Shown: positions 44,107 to 53,495 of the stretch, one piece after another
Numbering within the stretch: the first letter of the stretch is position 1
Layout: each line of letters starts with the position of its first letter
Assembly (NCBI GenBank): GCA_029250275.1
Contig: JAPFBP010000001.1
Coordinates: 62,001-126,000, forward strand
Length of the DNA stretch: 64,000 nt
Reading direction: 5' to 3'
DNA from: Candidatus Nitrosopumilus sp.
GTDB taxonomy: Archaea > Thermoproteota > Nitrososphaeria > Nitrososphaerales > Nitrosopumilaceae
Translations under genes and position numbers: made by a program
The notes under the pieces: model-generated
The model's input: only the letters and a program-made list of their open reading frames with translations
Told to the model about the DNA's origin: nothing
Databases searched by the model: none

Positions 44107-45255
44107 TTGACAAACATTCCACACGTTGTAATTTTAGGAGGTGGATTTGGTGGACTCTCAGCTGCAAATGAGTTAAGAAATACATTATCATCATCACAAG
44201 TGAAGGTCACTGTAATTGATAAAAAAGACTGGTTTATGGTAGGATTTGCAAAATTATGGATCATAAATGGAACTCGGACTTTTGAAAATTCAACTAGATC
44301 ATTAAATGAATTACAAAAAAAAGATATCAATTTCATCAAAGATGAGATTTTATCAATTAATCTTGAAGATAAAAATGTAAAAACAAAAACTCAAGAAATA
44401 TCATTTGATTTTCTAATTATTTCAATGGGAGCAGTATTAGCTCCTCAAAGAATTCCTGGATTAGAAGAAAATGGATTCAATCTCTATGATCATAATCAAC
44501 TTTTAGAAATTCGTGAAAAACTTGAAAGCATAGAATCTGGAAAAATTGCAATATCTATAATGGGAATGCCCTACAAATGTCCTCCAGCACCTTTTGAGGC
44601 TAGTTTATTGATAGATTCTATGCTAAGAAAAAGAGGAGTTCGTGATTTTGTGCAAATTGATTTTTACAGTCCTGCTCCTATTACTTTACCAGCTGCTGGG
44701 CTTGAAGTTAGTAAACAAATTCTTGAACTAGTAAATTCTGAACAAATTGTTTTTCATAATTCATGTAAAATAAAATCTGTTGAATCTAAAAAATTAATAT
44801 TCGAAAATAGTGAAGCTGATTTTGATTTACTATTAGCTATTCCACCACATATTGCTCCCAAAGTAATTTATGATTCTGGATTGGCAAAAGAATCAGGATT
44901 TATTCCGATAGATAGAGATTGTAAGACATCGTTTGAAAATGTCTTTGCAATAGGTGATGTAACTAGTTTGACTGTTATAGAAAATATGGCAGTTCCAAAA
45001 GCTGGAATTTTTGCAGAAGGAGAAGGTATTACAGTTGCTAAAAACATTATTTCAAAAATTCAATCAAAAGAAGAATCTGCATTATTTGATGGAAAAGGTG
45101 GTTGTTTTATTGAATCAGGTAGAGGTACTGCATCTGTAATTGAAATTGACATGTTTTCACAACCAAAACCCACAACAAGTCTTACAGAGTTAACATCTAA
45201 CAATCTTTCTAAAAAAATAGAATTTGAAAAAGAAAGATTATCAAAATGGCTATAA
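44107..45255 (+). CDS. FAD-dependent oxidoreductase, sulfide:quinone reductase-like
   Basis: A 382-residue flavoprotein starting with TTG, immediately after the SDR. GGGFGGLSAA at residues 9-18 is the FAD loop; FAIGDVTS near 281 is the C-terminal FAD motif. A conserved-looking Cys in MPYKCPPAPFEAS (near residue 160) sits where SQR and flavocytochrome c sulfide dehydrogenases have a redox Cys, but a second active-site Cys is not clear. Function in quinone-linked redox chemistry is inferred; sulfide is not established as substrate. Confidence 0.85.
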   Translation: MTNIPHVVILGGGFGGLSAANELRNTLSSSQVKVTVIDKKDWFMVGFAKLWIINGTRTFENSTRSLNELQKKDINFIKDEILSINLEDKNVKTKTQEISFDFLIISMGAVLAPQRIPGLEENGFNLYDHNQLLEIREKLESIESGKIAISIMGMPYKCPPAPFEASLLIDSMLRKRGVRDFVQIDFYSPAPITLPAAGLEVSKQILELVNSEQIVFHNSCKIKSVESKKLIFENSEADFDLLLAIPPHIAPKVIYDSGLAKESGFIPIDRDCKTSFENVFAIGDVTSLTVIENMAVPKAGIFAEGEGITVAKNIISKIQSKEESALFDGKGGCFIESGRGTASVIEIDMFSQPKPTTSLTELTSNNLSKKIEFEKERLSKWL

Positions 45256-45256
45256 T

Positions 45257-45466
45257 TTATTTTTCTTCGTCTTTATTTTTTATTAAATGTCTTAAAATTG
45301 CTTTGATTTCTACACTTACATCTTGAGTATTACTTGAGAGATTGAGTTTTTCAGGGATATTATTTTTAAAATTTTCATCTCCTAATTCAATACTTTTTCT
45401 TTGAACACAATCAAGATGATCCTCATCAGTAGCAGAAATTTTATGACAAATATTACAAAGTTTCAT
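45257..45466 (-). CDS. Hypothetical protein with Cys/His cluster, 69 aa
   Basis: The N-terminus has CNIC at residues 4-7, then His and Cys around residues 18-21 (DHLDC), a possible zinc site. The remainder is polar and helical. It is convergent with the flavoprotein gene (1 bp gap). The family is not known. Confidence 0.55.
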   Translation of the reverse strand: MKLCNICHKISATDEDHLDCVQRKSIELGDENFKNNIPEKLNLSSNTQDVSVEIKAILRHLIKNKDEEK

Positions 45467-45522
45467 AAATTCTACTAATCAATACGACGATTTAATAATT
45501 TCATTTTGTGCCTCTGAAACGA

Positions 45523-45596
45523 GGGATCGTAGTCTAGCTTGGTATGATACTAGTCTGGGGGACTAGTGGTCGCAGGTTCAAATCCTGCCGGTCCCA
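45523..45596 (+). tRNA. tRNA-Pro (anticodon GGG)
   Basis: A full cloverleaf can be folded. Acceptor arms GGGATCG/CGGTCCC form 7 bp with one G-U. The D arm contains TAGTCTAGCTTGGTATGATA. The anticodon stem CTAGT/ACTAG encloses the loop CTGGGGG, so the anticodon is GGG. The T arm GCAGG-TTCAAAT-CCTGC is perfect, and A is the discriminator. No intron is present. CCA is not encoded. It ends one base before the converging kinase gene, while the CCA-adding enzyme gene lies 0.7 kb away. Confidence 0.96.
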
Positions 45597-46358
45597 TTAT
45601 AATTTCAAAACTTTTAATAAATTATCGAAATTTACTCTTGTTTTTTCTTGTTTGTATAATTTTAAAGCATCAATAATTTTTTCTTTAGATGAGTTTTTGT
45701 AAATTTTTTGAGCGGTTCTTGCAATTCCTGATCCAATGAAAAAAGCTTGAGTTATTGATGTGACATTAGATGGTTTTCTTTTTGTACTAGAACTTTCAAA
45801 ATCAATTAACGCAACTTTACTCTTACCTACAATGACATGTTTAGAAATATTACTTAATTCACCGTGATCAAAACCTATTTGATCTAATCTATAACAATCT
45901 TCTAAAACACTTTTTATTGTAGATTTTAATTTTTTTACACTTCCAGTCCCACTTAACATCTCAATCCAATTACTGAATTTTTCCCCATCAAGATATTCCA
46001 TAATTAAGAAATTTTTACTTACATCAAACATTTTGGGACCAACATTAACTGAATTCACTAATTTTAATAAAACACCCTCATTCTTCATTCCTTTTCTTTG
46101 AGAATCGATTCTTCTAATTTTTAGAGCAACTTCTTTGTTACCTTTTTTTGCAATGACTACAACACCCACGTATCCTTTTCCTAAAATTGCCAAATTTCCA
46201 AGTGTTGTTGGACCCCTAAAAGAAATTGATTTTATTTTTAGTTTTTCTAGTTCAGTAATTCTTGATTTGATTTGACGATTTGTTGCATTTGGATATCCTA
46301 AAATTTTTGAATAAGGCTCTTCTACAAATTTCTTAATTGAAATGAAGGAGTGTGCCAT
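45597..46358 (-). CDS. RIO/COG2112-like serine/threonine protein kinase
   Basis: A 253-residue kinase with an N-terminal helical extension (1-55) and a glycine-rich loop LGKGYVGVVV (59-68), then the ATP-binding Lys in VALKIRR (near 83). The catalytic loop FDHGELSNISKHV (near 164) and the metal motif IDFES (near 184) differ from the usual HRD and DFG, as in the archaeal COG2112 kinase family. It overlaps the CCA-adding enzyme gene by 26 bp and ends at the tRNA-Pro gene. Position suggests a link to tRNA or ribosome maturation; the substrate is unknown. Confidence 0.85.
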   Translation of the reverse strand: MAHSFISIKKFVEEPYSKILGYPNATNRQIKSRITELEKLKIKSISFRGPTTLGNLAILGKGYVGVVVIAKKGNKEVALKIRRIDSQRKGMKNEGVLLKLVNSVNVGPKMFDVSKNFLIMEYLDGEKFSNWIEMLSGTGSVKKLKSTIKSVLEDCYRLDQIGFDHGELSNISKHVIVGKSKVALIDFESSSTKRKPSNVTSITQAFFIGSGIARTAQKIYKNSSKEKIIDALKLYKQEKTRVNFDNLLKVLKL

Positions 46359-47664
46359 CTACTGAAATTAATTCAGCTGTTTCCTCTTTAATTGATTTGC
46401 TTAGATTTTTACTTCCTACTGACACAGTGAAACCTCGTTTAAAATCACTTTGAAGACCATTCGGTATGCCTACTTGAAGATTATTTTTCAAAAATTCTCT
46501 CATAAAATTAACTGCATCATCATATTTTCTTTTTCCTAATGAAATTATTTTTCTATCATTTCCAACCCATACTAATTCTGCATTTTTCAGATTTTTAGAA
46601 ATAAAACTATGCGTACTATCTTCTCTGAAAAATTCCGGTCCTTTTTTTGCATATATTTGACTAATTTTTGTAGATTCTAAAAAAAACAAGAGATAGGCTT
46701 CTTTTTGCTGATCTGTATGAGATTTACTTCGTAATACGGTGAATCCACCCAATTCTAATTGCGTAGATAATGTAGAAGTTGCTCGTTTAATTTGACCCCA
46801 AATAATATCTGGGCTTCTAGATTTAAAATTGAATTTTACCACTAACACGTTATTCCAATATTTTTTTGAGACTTTAGATTTTTTATTCTTAAAAAATTCT
46901 AAAACTGCTTTTTCTTTGAACGCTCTTGAAATAAGAATAAACTTTCCAATATTTTCATCAGAAATGGCCGCAGCTAAATTTCTATTACTGTCAATTGGAT
47001 CTATAACAATAATTGAAGTATCAAATATTTTAGAAGTTTTTCCAATAATTTGATTTTCTTTAATTTTTGAAATTGATTTTATAAGATTTTCAAAATTCCC
47101 AAACTCCAAAATTAAAACTTCTGAAATATATCCACTGAATCCTTGTTTAGCTATTTCTGCTCCATAAATTCCATTTGACTTTAGAAATGTTTTTAGAACT
47201 CTAACTTCGTTTCTCATTTTTGGAGTTAATGATTTTTCCATGAATTTTGTATGAAATGGTGATCTATCAGCAGCACTTTTCCATTCTCCAATCTTCACGT
47301 CATAAAATGGAACTATGTTGATCTTTGTATTTTTAATTTTAGCCTCAACATAAGGATGTTGAGAATATCTAACATAGGGATGATATTTTTTTAATGAATC
47401 AAAACCAATTTTTTTAGAAATTTTTTCAAATTTTTCTTCTGACACATTTTTTTTAAATTTTATAAAAATATCAATATCTGCATTTTCAGATAACCAAGTA
47501 CCTTTAGCAAATGACCCACCAAATTCTAATCCAATTACTTCTGAATATTTGTTAATTTCTTTTTCAACTAAATCATATGCCAATTTTGCAATTTTCTTTT
47601 TTGATGCTTCTATAATTTTTGAAGGAATTACAGTTTTAGAAACTTTAGAAATTATTTGTTTCAT
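46333..47664 (-). CDS. cca: CCA-adding tRNA nucleotidyltransferase (archaeal class I)
   Basis: A 443-residue enzyme that adds or repairs the 3' CCA of tRNA without a template. The nucleotidyltransferase motif GGSFAKGT...ADIDIF (near 49-67) contains the two metal-binding Asp residues, and a third Asp is expected near 110. A central domain and a C-terminal tail domain follow, as in class I enzymes. It overlaps thpR by 4 bp upstream and the kinase gene by 26 bp downstream, so the three are one translationally coupled operon. Confidence 0.93.
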   Translation of the reverse strand: MKQIISKVSKTVIPSKIIEASKKKIAKLAYDLVEKEINKYSEVIGLEFGGSFAKGTWLSENADIDIFIKFKKNVSEEKFEKISKKIGFDSLKKYHPYVRYSQHPYVEAKIKNTKINIVPFYDVKIGEWKSAADRSPFHTKFMEKSLTPKMRNEVRVLKTFLKSNGIYGAEIAKQGFSGYISEVLILEFGNFENLIKSISKIKENQIIGKTSKIFDTSIIVIDPIDSNRNLAAAISDENIGKFILISRAFKEKAVLEFFKNKKSKVSKKYWNNVLVVKFNFKSRSPDIIWGQIKRATSTLSTQLELGGFTVLRSKSHTDQQKEAYLLFFLESTKISQIYAKKGPEFFREDSTHSFISKNLKNAELVWVGNDRKIISLGKRKYDDAVNFMREFLKNNLQVGIPNGLQSDFKRGFTVSVGSKNLSKSIKEETAELISVDGTLLHFN

Positions 47665-48206
47665 TTTTTAGCTCCTATCTCCAATAAATCTGAATAAATT
47701 GGTCCATTTGGTGAAAGTATACTTTTTTTCAATTTGATATTTGAAACATTTTGTATTCCAAAATTTATCATTTTATTATCTTCCAATGCTCCTGATATAT
47801 CTCCAATCTTTTTTTTAATTCTAAATACTGTGATATGAGGTTTGAATGGTTTATTTGTAAAAAATCCTAATGGTTCTAACATTTTTTCTACTTTTTTAGA
47901 TAGTTGAATTAACATATTTCCACCATTATCATCTGTTCCAATCCAAACTATTCTTGGAAATTTAGGTTTAGGAAATGCACCAATTTCTTTTAGATTGACA
48001 TTAAAACTTGAAAATTCTATAGTTTCAAGGGCTTGAATAATTTTTTGAGTCATTTCCTTTGAAATTTCCCCTAAAAATTGCAAAGTAAAATGCAAATTTG
48101 TTAATTCTACAGGTTTAGCATCAATATTGATATTTTCTTGAAATTTCTTAATTGAATTTATCACTTCATTATTTGTAATTTCAATTGCTACAAAGACACG
48201 CATCAT
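47661..48206 (-). CDS. thpR: RNA 2',3'-cyclic phosphodiesterase
   Basis: A 181-residue 2H phosphoesterase. The two catalytic H-x-T-x motifs are HFTL (near residue 42) and HITV (near 128). The enzyme opens 2',3'-cyclic phosphates on RNA (formerly the LigT 2'-5' RNA ligase family), a step in tRNA splicing or repair. The 4-bp overlap with cca implies the two act on the same RNA class. The promoter must lie in the gap towards the divergent UPF0200-like gene. Confidence 0.92.
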   Translation of the reverse strand: MMRVFVAIEITNNEVINSIKKFQENINIDAKPVELTNLHFTLQFLGEISKEMTQKIIQALETIEFSSFNVNLKEIGAFPKPKFPRIVWIGTDDNGGNMLIQLSKKVEKMLEPLGFFTNKPFKPHITVFRIKKKIGDISGALEDNKMINFGIQNVSNIKLKKSILSPNGPIYSDLLEIGAKK

Positions 48207-48275
48207 AACATTTTTTGAAGTATGTTTATAATTATTTCCGGTAACTTCATAGACGAGCCTTATTTTTAATAAATA

Positions 48276-48824
48276 TTGACAAAACTAATTGTATGTTTAA
48301 CAGGAATGCCAGGAGCTGGTAAGTCTACCATTGCAGAAGGATTAGAATTCAAAGGTTATGAGACTATCAATATGGGTAATGCTGTCAGAGAAGAGGCAAA
48401 AAAAAGAAATTTAGAATCAAGTAGAGAAAATTTAGGAAAATTAATGCTTGAGCTAAGAGAGAAAAATGGACCTGGTGCTATAGCAGAACTAGTTAAACCA
48501 CAAATAGAATTTTCAACTTCAAATGTAATTCTAATAGATGGTGTAAGATCAAATGATGAAATTCAAATACTAAAAAAATATGGTATAGTAAAATTATTAG
48601 CAGTTCATGCTTCTACTGATACTAGATTTGATTTTTTACAAAAACGAGGAAGATCAGATGATCCTCAAACAAAACAACACTTTGATGAAAGAGATAATCG
48701 TGAATTAGGTGTTGGGATAAGTAATTCAATTGCACTTTCTGATTATGCAATATCTAATGTTGGTATAACAAAAGAAGAATTAATTGAACAGACTTTTAAA
48801 ATTATTCAAAGTTGGATACAATGA
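48276..48824 (+). CDS. Dephospho-CoA kinase/UPF0200-like P-loop kinase
   Basis: A 182-residue NMP-kinase-like protein starting with TTG. Walker A GMPGAGKST is at residues 10-18, the phosphate-acceptor-side motif INMGNAVREEA near 31, and DGVRSNDE near 90; LQKRGRSDDP is a lid-like segment. It belongs to the archaeal COG0237-related UPF0200 family. Whether it phosphorylates dephospho-CoA or a nucleotide is not known. It overlaps the next gene, whose start lies inside its last codons. Confidence 0.82.
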   Translation: MTKLIVCLTGMPGAGKSTIAEGLEFKGYETINMGNAVREEAKKRNLESSRENLGKLMLELREKNGPGAIAELVKPQIEFSTSNVILIDGVRSNDEIQILKKYGIVKLLAVHASTDTRFDFLQKRGRSDDPQTKQHFDERDNRELGVGISNSIALSDYAISNVGITKEELIEQTFKIIQSWIQ

Positions 48825-49219
48825 AAATTCCAACCATTAAATGTAAAGTAGAAATAACTTGCCCAGTAAATTTATCTGAAGATCTTGATAAAGTAAAACA
48901 AGCAATTTCTAATATTTTTCCAGATTTAACTATAAAGAATGAAAATTTTTCAATTAAAGCACAATCAAATGAATTAAAATCCTTGAAAAAAATTTATGAG
49001 ACAATTTCTTCTTCTCAATCTCAAAAAATTTATACACGCAATTTAGAAAATAATTTAGAAGACGATAGTACTTGGTTTTTTCTAAATAAACAAGCAGCTT
49101 TTGTTGGAATAGTGGCAATATGTGATGAAGCTGAAGAATCACCTCTTGGTCCAATCAAGGTGACCCTGACTTCATCAAACATTGATGCGATAATTGATTG
49201 GATATCATTTCTAAATTAA
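48812..49219 (+). CDS. RNA-binding-like UPF0201 protein
   Basis: A 135-residue (or 132 from Met4 at 48821) alpha/beta protein. The strand-helix pattern at residues 8-50 (KCKVEITCPVNLSEDLDKVK) and the C-terminal PLGPIKVTLTS segment are typical of the archaeal UPF0201/COG1325 family, sometimes linked to the exosome. The 13-bp overlap with the UPF0200 gene is the pairing seen for these two families in other archaea, from general knowledge. Biochemical function is not established. Confidence 0.78.
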   Translation: MDTMKIPTIKCKVEITCPVNLSEDLDKVKQAISNIFPDLTIKNENFSIKAQSNELKSLKKIYETISSSQSQKIYTRNLENNLEDDSTWFFLNKQAAFVGIVAICDEAEESPLGPIKVTLTSSNIDAIIDWISFLN

Positions 49220-49304
49220 TGAAAATTAGCTAAGAAAATTCATTTCTTTTTGCCTATTTTTTTTTAGTTTGAATCTAAAATCTACTTTGTGAAACTACTC
49301 ATTA

Positions 49305-50012
49305 ATGTTCATTAAACTAGGCATAATTGTTGGAATTGTAATCTTGGGCGGCATGATATTTTCAAATGAAATTGATAGCTTTTTTCCTACTACATCTGCA
49401 ACCGTGTTTGATTCTTTAAAAAATGATATGAATATTTTTGGCACCAAGGCTTCAGATTCTGTAGAACAAAGAATCGATTCATCAATTGATAAGATCGTAG
49501 ATAAAACAAGTGAATTAATATCAAATGAAATTAGTAATGTTGGAGATAAAGTAAGTAATGAAATTACAGATGTTAAAGAATCATCTCAAAAATTAATTAA
49601 AGAAGAAGTTTCTAATTTTAATCCTATAGAATCTATTCAAAATATTTTTACTGGTAGTTCAAATTTAGGTTCATCTAGTAATATTTCAATTCAAAATACT
49701 GTTTCTATAATACCTGGAACTCTTTCTTTATCTACCAAACAGTAATCTGATGATAATATTCTTTTTCAATATATTGATACAACTGGAAAAACAAAAAGTG
49801 TCAATGTAGTTATTAGAACTGCATATAGAGAAATATTTTCTGGAATATTTTACACTTCAGTGTTTGATACAAATGTAAATGATGCAACAGGAATTCCATC
49901 TTACATAGATATGATTGTTGAACATGAAGATTATGGAACTGTTACTTCATCAGTTTATAATACTGGAGATTATTCAGATATTAAAATTAATGGTATATTT
50001 TCTCAATCATAA
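49305..50012 (+). pseudogene. Secreted/anchored protein interrupted by an in-frame stop
   Basis: The first 146 codons encode an N-terminal membrane segment (3-21), a Ser/Asp/Glu-rich helical stalk (about 40-110) and a Ser-rich linker. TAA at 49743-49745 ends it, but the same frame stays open for 88 more codons to a second TAA at 50010, and that part (SDDNILFQYIDTTG, then ... YREIFSGIFYTSVFDT, ... SVYNTGDYSDIKI) has clear beta-domain composition. Either a nonsense mutation has split one 235-residue gene or the first base(s) of the codon are miscalled. The 3' part lacks a nearby start of its own. It converges with the sirtuin gene. Confidence 0.65.
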
Positions 50013-50013
50013 T

Positions 50014-50733
50014 TTATTTTTTAAATAATGAAACTAGTTTTGGTAATGTTTCTGCACTAGTTTTTCTAATTATTTCATTCATTTCTTTTGACATCTCAGT
50101 ATTTTCTGGATTTATTTCAATTAATGTTGCATTGTTTTGTTTTGCATAAAGTGGTAGTGTATTTGCTGGTGATACTACAAGTGATGTACCTGCTATTATC
50201 ATCAAATCACATTGACTTGCAAAATCTATAGCATTTTGCCATACATCTTGAGGTAATGGTTCTCCAAACCATACAACATCAGGTCTAAGTATATTTCCAC
50301 ATTTACAAAGAGGTGGTAAGTTAGAAATTTCTGTTAAAATTTCTTCTTTATAGTTACAAACAGAACATTTGATCTTTACGATACTACCATGTAGCTCCAA
50401 TACCTCGGAACTTCCAGATTTTTGATGTAATCCATCAATATTTTGTGTTAGAATCGTAACTTGAGCATATTTTTCTAGTTCAGCAATTGCCTTATGACCA
50501 GGATTTGCATGCGCCTGAAAAATATTTTTCCTTCTTTCATTATACCACTCCCATACTAGTTTTGGATTATCATAAAATGCATCTATTGTGGCTAATTTCA
50601 TTGCATCATGATTTCTCCATAATCCATCCTTTCCTCGAAATGTAGGAATTCCACTTTCTTGTGAAATTCCAGCCCCTGTTACAAAAACAATTTTTTTATA
50701 ATTTTTAATTTGATCTTTAATTGAATCAAACAT
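50014..50733 (-). CDS. cobB: Sir2-family NAD-dependent protein deacylase
   Basis: A 239-residue sirtuin. GAGISQESGIPTFRG (residues 20-34) binds NAD, TQNIDGLHQKSGS (near 97-109) holds the catalytic His (in ELHG near 115), and four Cys (CSVC near 122; CKC near 143-145) form the zinc site. It removes acetyl or longer acyl groups from lysines; chromatin proteins such as Alba are known archaeal targets in Crenarchaeota. It follows the RNase Z gene by 1 bp in the minus-strand run. Confidence 0.93.
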   Translation of the reverse strand: MFDSIKDQIKNYKKIVFVTGAGISQESGIPTFRGKDGLWRNHDAMKLATIDAFYDNPKLVWEWYNERRKNIFQAHANPGHKAIAELEKYAQVTILTQNIDGLHQKSGSSEVLELHGSIVKIKCSVCNYKEEILTEISNLPPLCKCGNILRPDVVWFGEPLPQDVWQNAIDFASQCDLMIIAGTSLVVSPANTLPLYAKQNNATLIEINPENTEMSKEMNEIIRKTSAETLPKLVSLFKK

Positions 50734-50734
50734 T

Positions 50735-51634
50735 TTATTTAATTTCTATTTCTAAGAGATCTTTAGCTGTTATTACTGAATTATGAATTTTTTGTGCTTC
50801 TTTCAAATGTTCTTTTTCGTCTTTATATCTAGCTGAAAAATGTGTTAAAATTAAATTTTTCACTTTAGCATTTTTCCCCAATGTTGCAGCTTGTTTTGCA
50901 GTAGAATGACATGTATCTTGAGCTCTATCTTTTTCTTCATCTAAAAATGTTGAATCGAATACTAGATAATCACAATTCTCAAAAAATTTTTCTAATTCTA
51001 TAGTTGGCATTGTATCACCAGAAATTCCAATTTTTTTACCTGGACGCTTTTCTCCTAATACTTGATTTGGCTTTATTATTTTATTATTAATTATAATATC
51101 ATGGCCTTTTTGCAAATCATTCCATAGTTTTCCTTCAGGAATTTCTAATTGTTTAGCTTTATCAAGATTAAATCGTCCAGGTTTGTCTTTTTCTTCAAAT
51201 AAATATGAGAAAGCGGTTATTGAATGATTTGCTTTACAGACATGGACAGAAAATTTTTCATCTTCAAATATTTTTCCTTCTTTAATAATAGTTATTAAAA
51301 CAGGAAATGATAATCCAAAATTTAAGACTTTGATATTTGCTCCAATAAATTCTTCAATTCCATTTGGTCCAAAAATTTCTAATGTTTCAGTTCTATTTTG
51401 CATAGACATTGTTTGTAATAATCCTAAAATCCCTACACAATGATCTCCATGCATATGTGTAACAAACAACTTCATTTTCTTATTCCATCCTAAACCAGAT
51501 TTCATAAATGATATTTGAGATGCTTCTCCTGCATCAAACATTAAGATCTCACCATCTCTTTCTAAACAAATACACGATAATCCTCTATTTTCAGTGGGTT
51601 GGGCAGCTGATGTTCCTAAGAATACAAGTTTCAT
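50735..51634 (-). CDS. rnz: Ribonuclease Z
   Basis: A 299-residue metallo-beta-lactamase-fold nuclease that cuts the 3' trailer from pre-tRNA. The zinc site is HMHGDH near residues 60-65, with further ligands His (CHSTAKQAA near 242), Asp in GDTMPT near 208, and His (THFSARY near 264). The length matches the short RNase Z form. It overlaps the upstream methyltransferase gene by 4 bp, so tRNA processing and modification are coupled here. Confidence 0.93.
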   Translation of the reverse strand: MKLVFLGTSAAQPTENRGLSCICLERDGEILMFDAGEASQISFMKSGLGWNKKMKLFVTHMHGDHCVGILGLLQTMSMQNRTETLEIFGPNGIEEFIGANIKVLNFGLSFPVLITIIKEGKIFEDEKFSVHVCKANHSITAFSYLFEEKDKPGRFNLDKAKQLEIPEGKLWNDLQKGHDIIINNKIIKPNQVLGEKRPGKKIGISGDTMPTIELEKFFENCDYLVFDSTFLDEEKDRAQDTCHSTAKQAATLGKNAKVKNLILTHFSARYKDEKEHLKEAQKIHNSVITAKDLLEIEIK

Positions 51635-52578
51635 TTTATCAGAATTGTTCTTGTCAAGCTTTTATGCCTATAGATGTGATATTTTTTTAATCCACTTAAT
51701 TTTGAATTGAAATCCATTTCTTTTTTGTACATAATTGCTACTCTTTTTCGTTTGGGTAGGATTGAGAAAAATTTCTTTAGTATTTCTTGAGGTTTTTCTG
51801 ATGTTTTTGATGCTGTTCCATATGGTAGATCAGTAACAATTCCATCAAATTTATCAGATATTTTTGATAATTCTTGAAATTCTAAGTTTAAAATTTCTGA
51901 ATGATAATTATTTGTTTTAAGATTTTCTTTGGCAATTTCACACATTTTTTCATCAAAATCTAACCCAATTCCATGTATCCCCATTGATTCTGCCTCAAGT
52001 AGTGTAGTGCCTGTTCCGCAAAATGGATCACATACTGTCTCTCCTTCTTTCATTCCAATCAAATTTATCATTACCCTAGTTAATTTCCAATCCAACTCAT
52101 GAGGATATTTTTTAATCTTTCTTGGTCTTATTTGTTCTTTAACTCGTTTTGAAAATCCAAAAAAGTTTTCATTATTTGTAAAAATTAAATACACTGTGAT
52201 GTCTGGATTTTCTAAATTTACTTTTGCATGAGAAAATTTAGATATCATATCTCCCATAGAGCTTTCTAATTCTGGAGTGTTGAATTGATTTGATGATAAA
52301 TTAACTACTCTACAAACAAAACTTTTTGCATTTTTTAAAACTCCAACATTTTCTTCATCTAAAAATAATCCTGACATTTTTCGTAAAATTTGTCCAGAAG
52401 TTTTTACAAAAGTAGCACGTTTTGATATTTCATTTCCATTTATTTTAGATTGAACAATTACTAAATTAGAAATTATTTTAATTTTAGAAAATCTATCATA
52501 CATTTTTGCAATTGCAGTAATTTCATCTATTGCAAGTTCCAGATAGTCTTTAGATAAAACAAAAAAACTTTCTGGCAT
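51631..52578 (-). CDS. tRNA guanosine-N2 methyltransferase (THUMP/TrmG10-like)
   Basis: A 315-residue SAM-dependent RNA methyltransferase. The N-terminal part (1-110) fits a THUMP RNA-binding domain. The Rossmann domain has DPFCGTGTTLLEAESMG (near 187-203) for SAM, and the catalytic TDLPYGTAS (near 246-254, a D/N-PPY variant with Leu-Pro-Tyr). COG1041-type enzymes methylate tRNA G10 in archaea. The Asp-Leu-Pro-Tyr variant is seen in that group. It overlaps the RNase Z start by 4 bp and lies 2 bp from prs. Confidence 0.87.
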   Translation of the reverse strand: MPESFFVLSKDYLELAIDEITAIAKMYDRFSKIKIISNLVIVQSKINGNEISKRATFVKTSGQILRKMSGLFLDEENVGVLKNAKSFVCRVVNLSSNQFNTPELESSMGDMISKFSHAKVNLENPDITVYLIFTNNENFFGFSKRVKEQIRPRKIKKYPHELDWKLTRVMINLIGMKEGETVCDPFCGTGTTLLEAESMGIHGIGLDFDEKMCEIAKENLKTNNYHSEILNLEFQELSKISDKFDGIVTDLPYGTASKTSEKPQEILKKFFSILPKRKRVAIMYKKEMDFNSKLSGLKKYHIYRHKSLTRTILIK

Positions 52579-52580
52579 AA

Positions 52581-53456
52581 TTAAATTGCCTTTGCAATGA
52601 TATTAGAAATATCTACAATGGATGTTTTTCCTGGAATTGTGTTTGCACTAACAATTTTTGTAACGCCGGCTTTTTTAATTCTTTTTTCAGCATCATTTAT
52701 TAAAAGTGCATGAGTACATGCAACATAGATTTTTTTACATTTTTGCTTTTTAAGAAACTGTGTAGCTTTAACAATACTTCCTCCAGTACTAATTATATCA
52801 TCAACTAAAATCAAATCTCTATTTGCTACATCAATATTATTTGTTTTTATCTGAACTTTTCCTGTTTTTCTATCTCTTGTTTTCTCTAAAGCAATGTATT
52901 CTGAACCTAATTCTTTAGCAAATTCTTTAGCTCTTTCTTTTCCTCCTTGATCTGGTGATACAACTAGAGGATTTTTCAGGCTCAATTTCTTGATATATTG
53001 TACAAGTTCAGTAATTGCTGACACATTCTTTGTTTTTATCGTAAAATGTTTGAAACCTATCATACTGTGAATATCAACAGCTATAATTTTTGACGCACCA
53101 GCACCTTTGAATAATTTTCCAAGTACTTTCATAGTTACAATCTCTCCTGGTAGAAATTCTCTATCTTGTCTTGCATATCCCATATATGGAATTACAGCAA
53201 TTACTTCAGAAGATGTTTCTTTAGCTTTTGAAATTAGTAATAATGCCTGAATTAGATTTGTATCAACTGGAGGATAAATTGATTGTACTACAATAGCTCG
53301 ATTTTTAGATATTTTTCCATTTAGTGTTATCTTACTCTCACCATCAGCAAAAATTCTAATTTCTGATTTTACAAGATTTGCCTTTATTTTTTTAGATAGT
53401 TTTTTTGCTAGATCTTCAGAAGATTTACCTGCAATTACTGATAATTTATTCAACAA
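52581..53456 (-). CDS. prs: Ribose-phosphate pyrophosphokinase
   Basis: A 291-residue PRPP synthetase that makes the activated ribose for nucleotides, histidine and tryptophan. The ATP-binding MGYARQDREFLPGE motif (near 93-106) and the PRPP loop DLILVDDIISTGGS (near 213-226) are both complete. The N-terminus MLNKLSVIAGKSS is short, and the start is TTG. It heads the run prs-methyltransferase-RNase Z-cobB; its promoter lies in the 39-bp gap before the MscS gene. Confidence 0.94.
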   Translation of the reverse strand: MLNKLSVIAGKSSEDLAKKLSKKIKANLVKSEIRIFADGESKITLNGKISKNRAIVVQSIYPPVDTNLIQALLLISKAKETSSEVIAVIPYMGYARQDREFLPGEIVTMKVLGKLFKGAGASKIIAVDIHSMIGFKHFTIKTKNVSAITELVQYIKKLSLKNPLVVSPDQGGKERAKEFAKELGSEYIALEKTRDRKTGKVQIKTNNIDVANRDLILVDDIISTGGSIVKATQFLKKQKCKKIYVACTHALLINDAEKRIKKAGVTKIVSANTIPGKTSIVDISNIIAKAI

Positions 53457-53495
53457 GAAAATGTGAATTAATGGGATTCTTAAGTTTTGAGAAGA

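Noticed and set aside
49743..49745. Possible recoded TAA (readthrough or pyrrolysine-like)
   Set aside because: Pyrrolysine uses TAG, no such machinery is seen here, and several other genes in the window use TAA as a normal stop.
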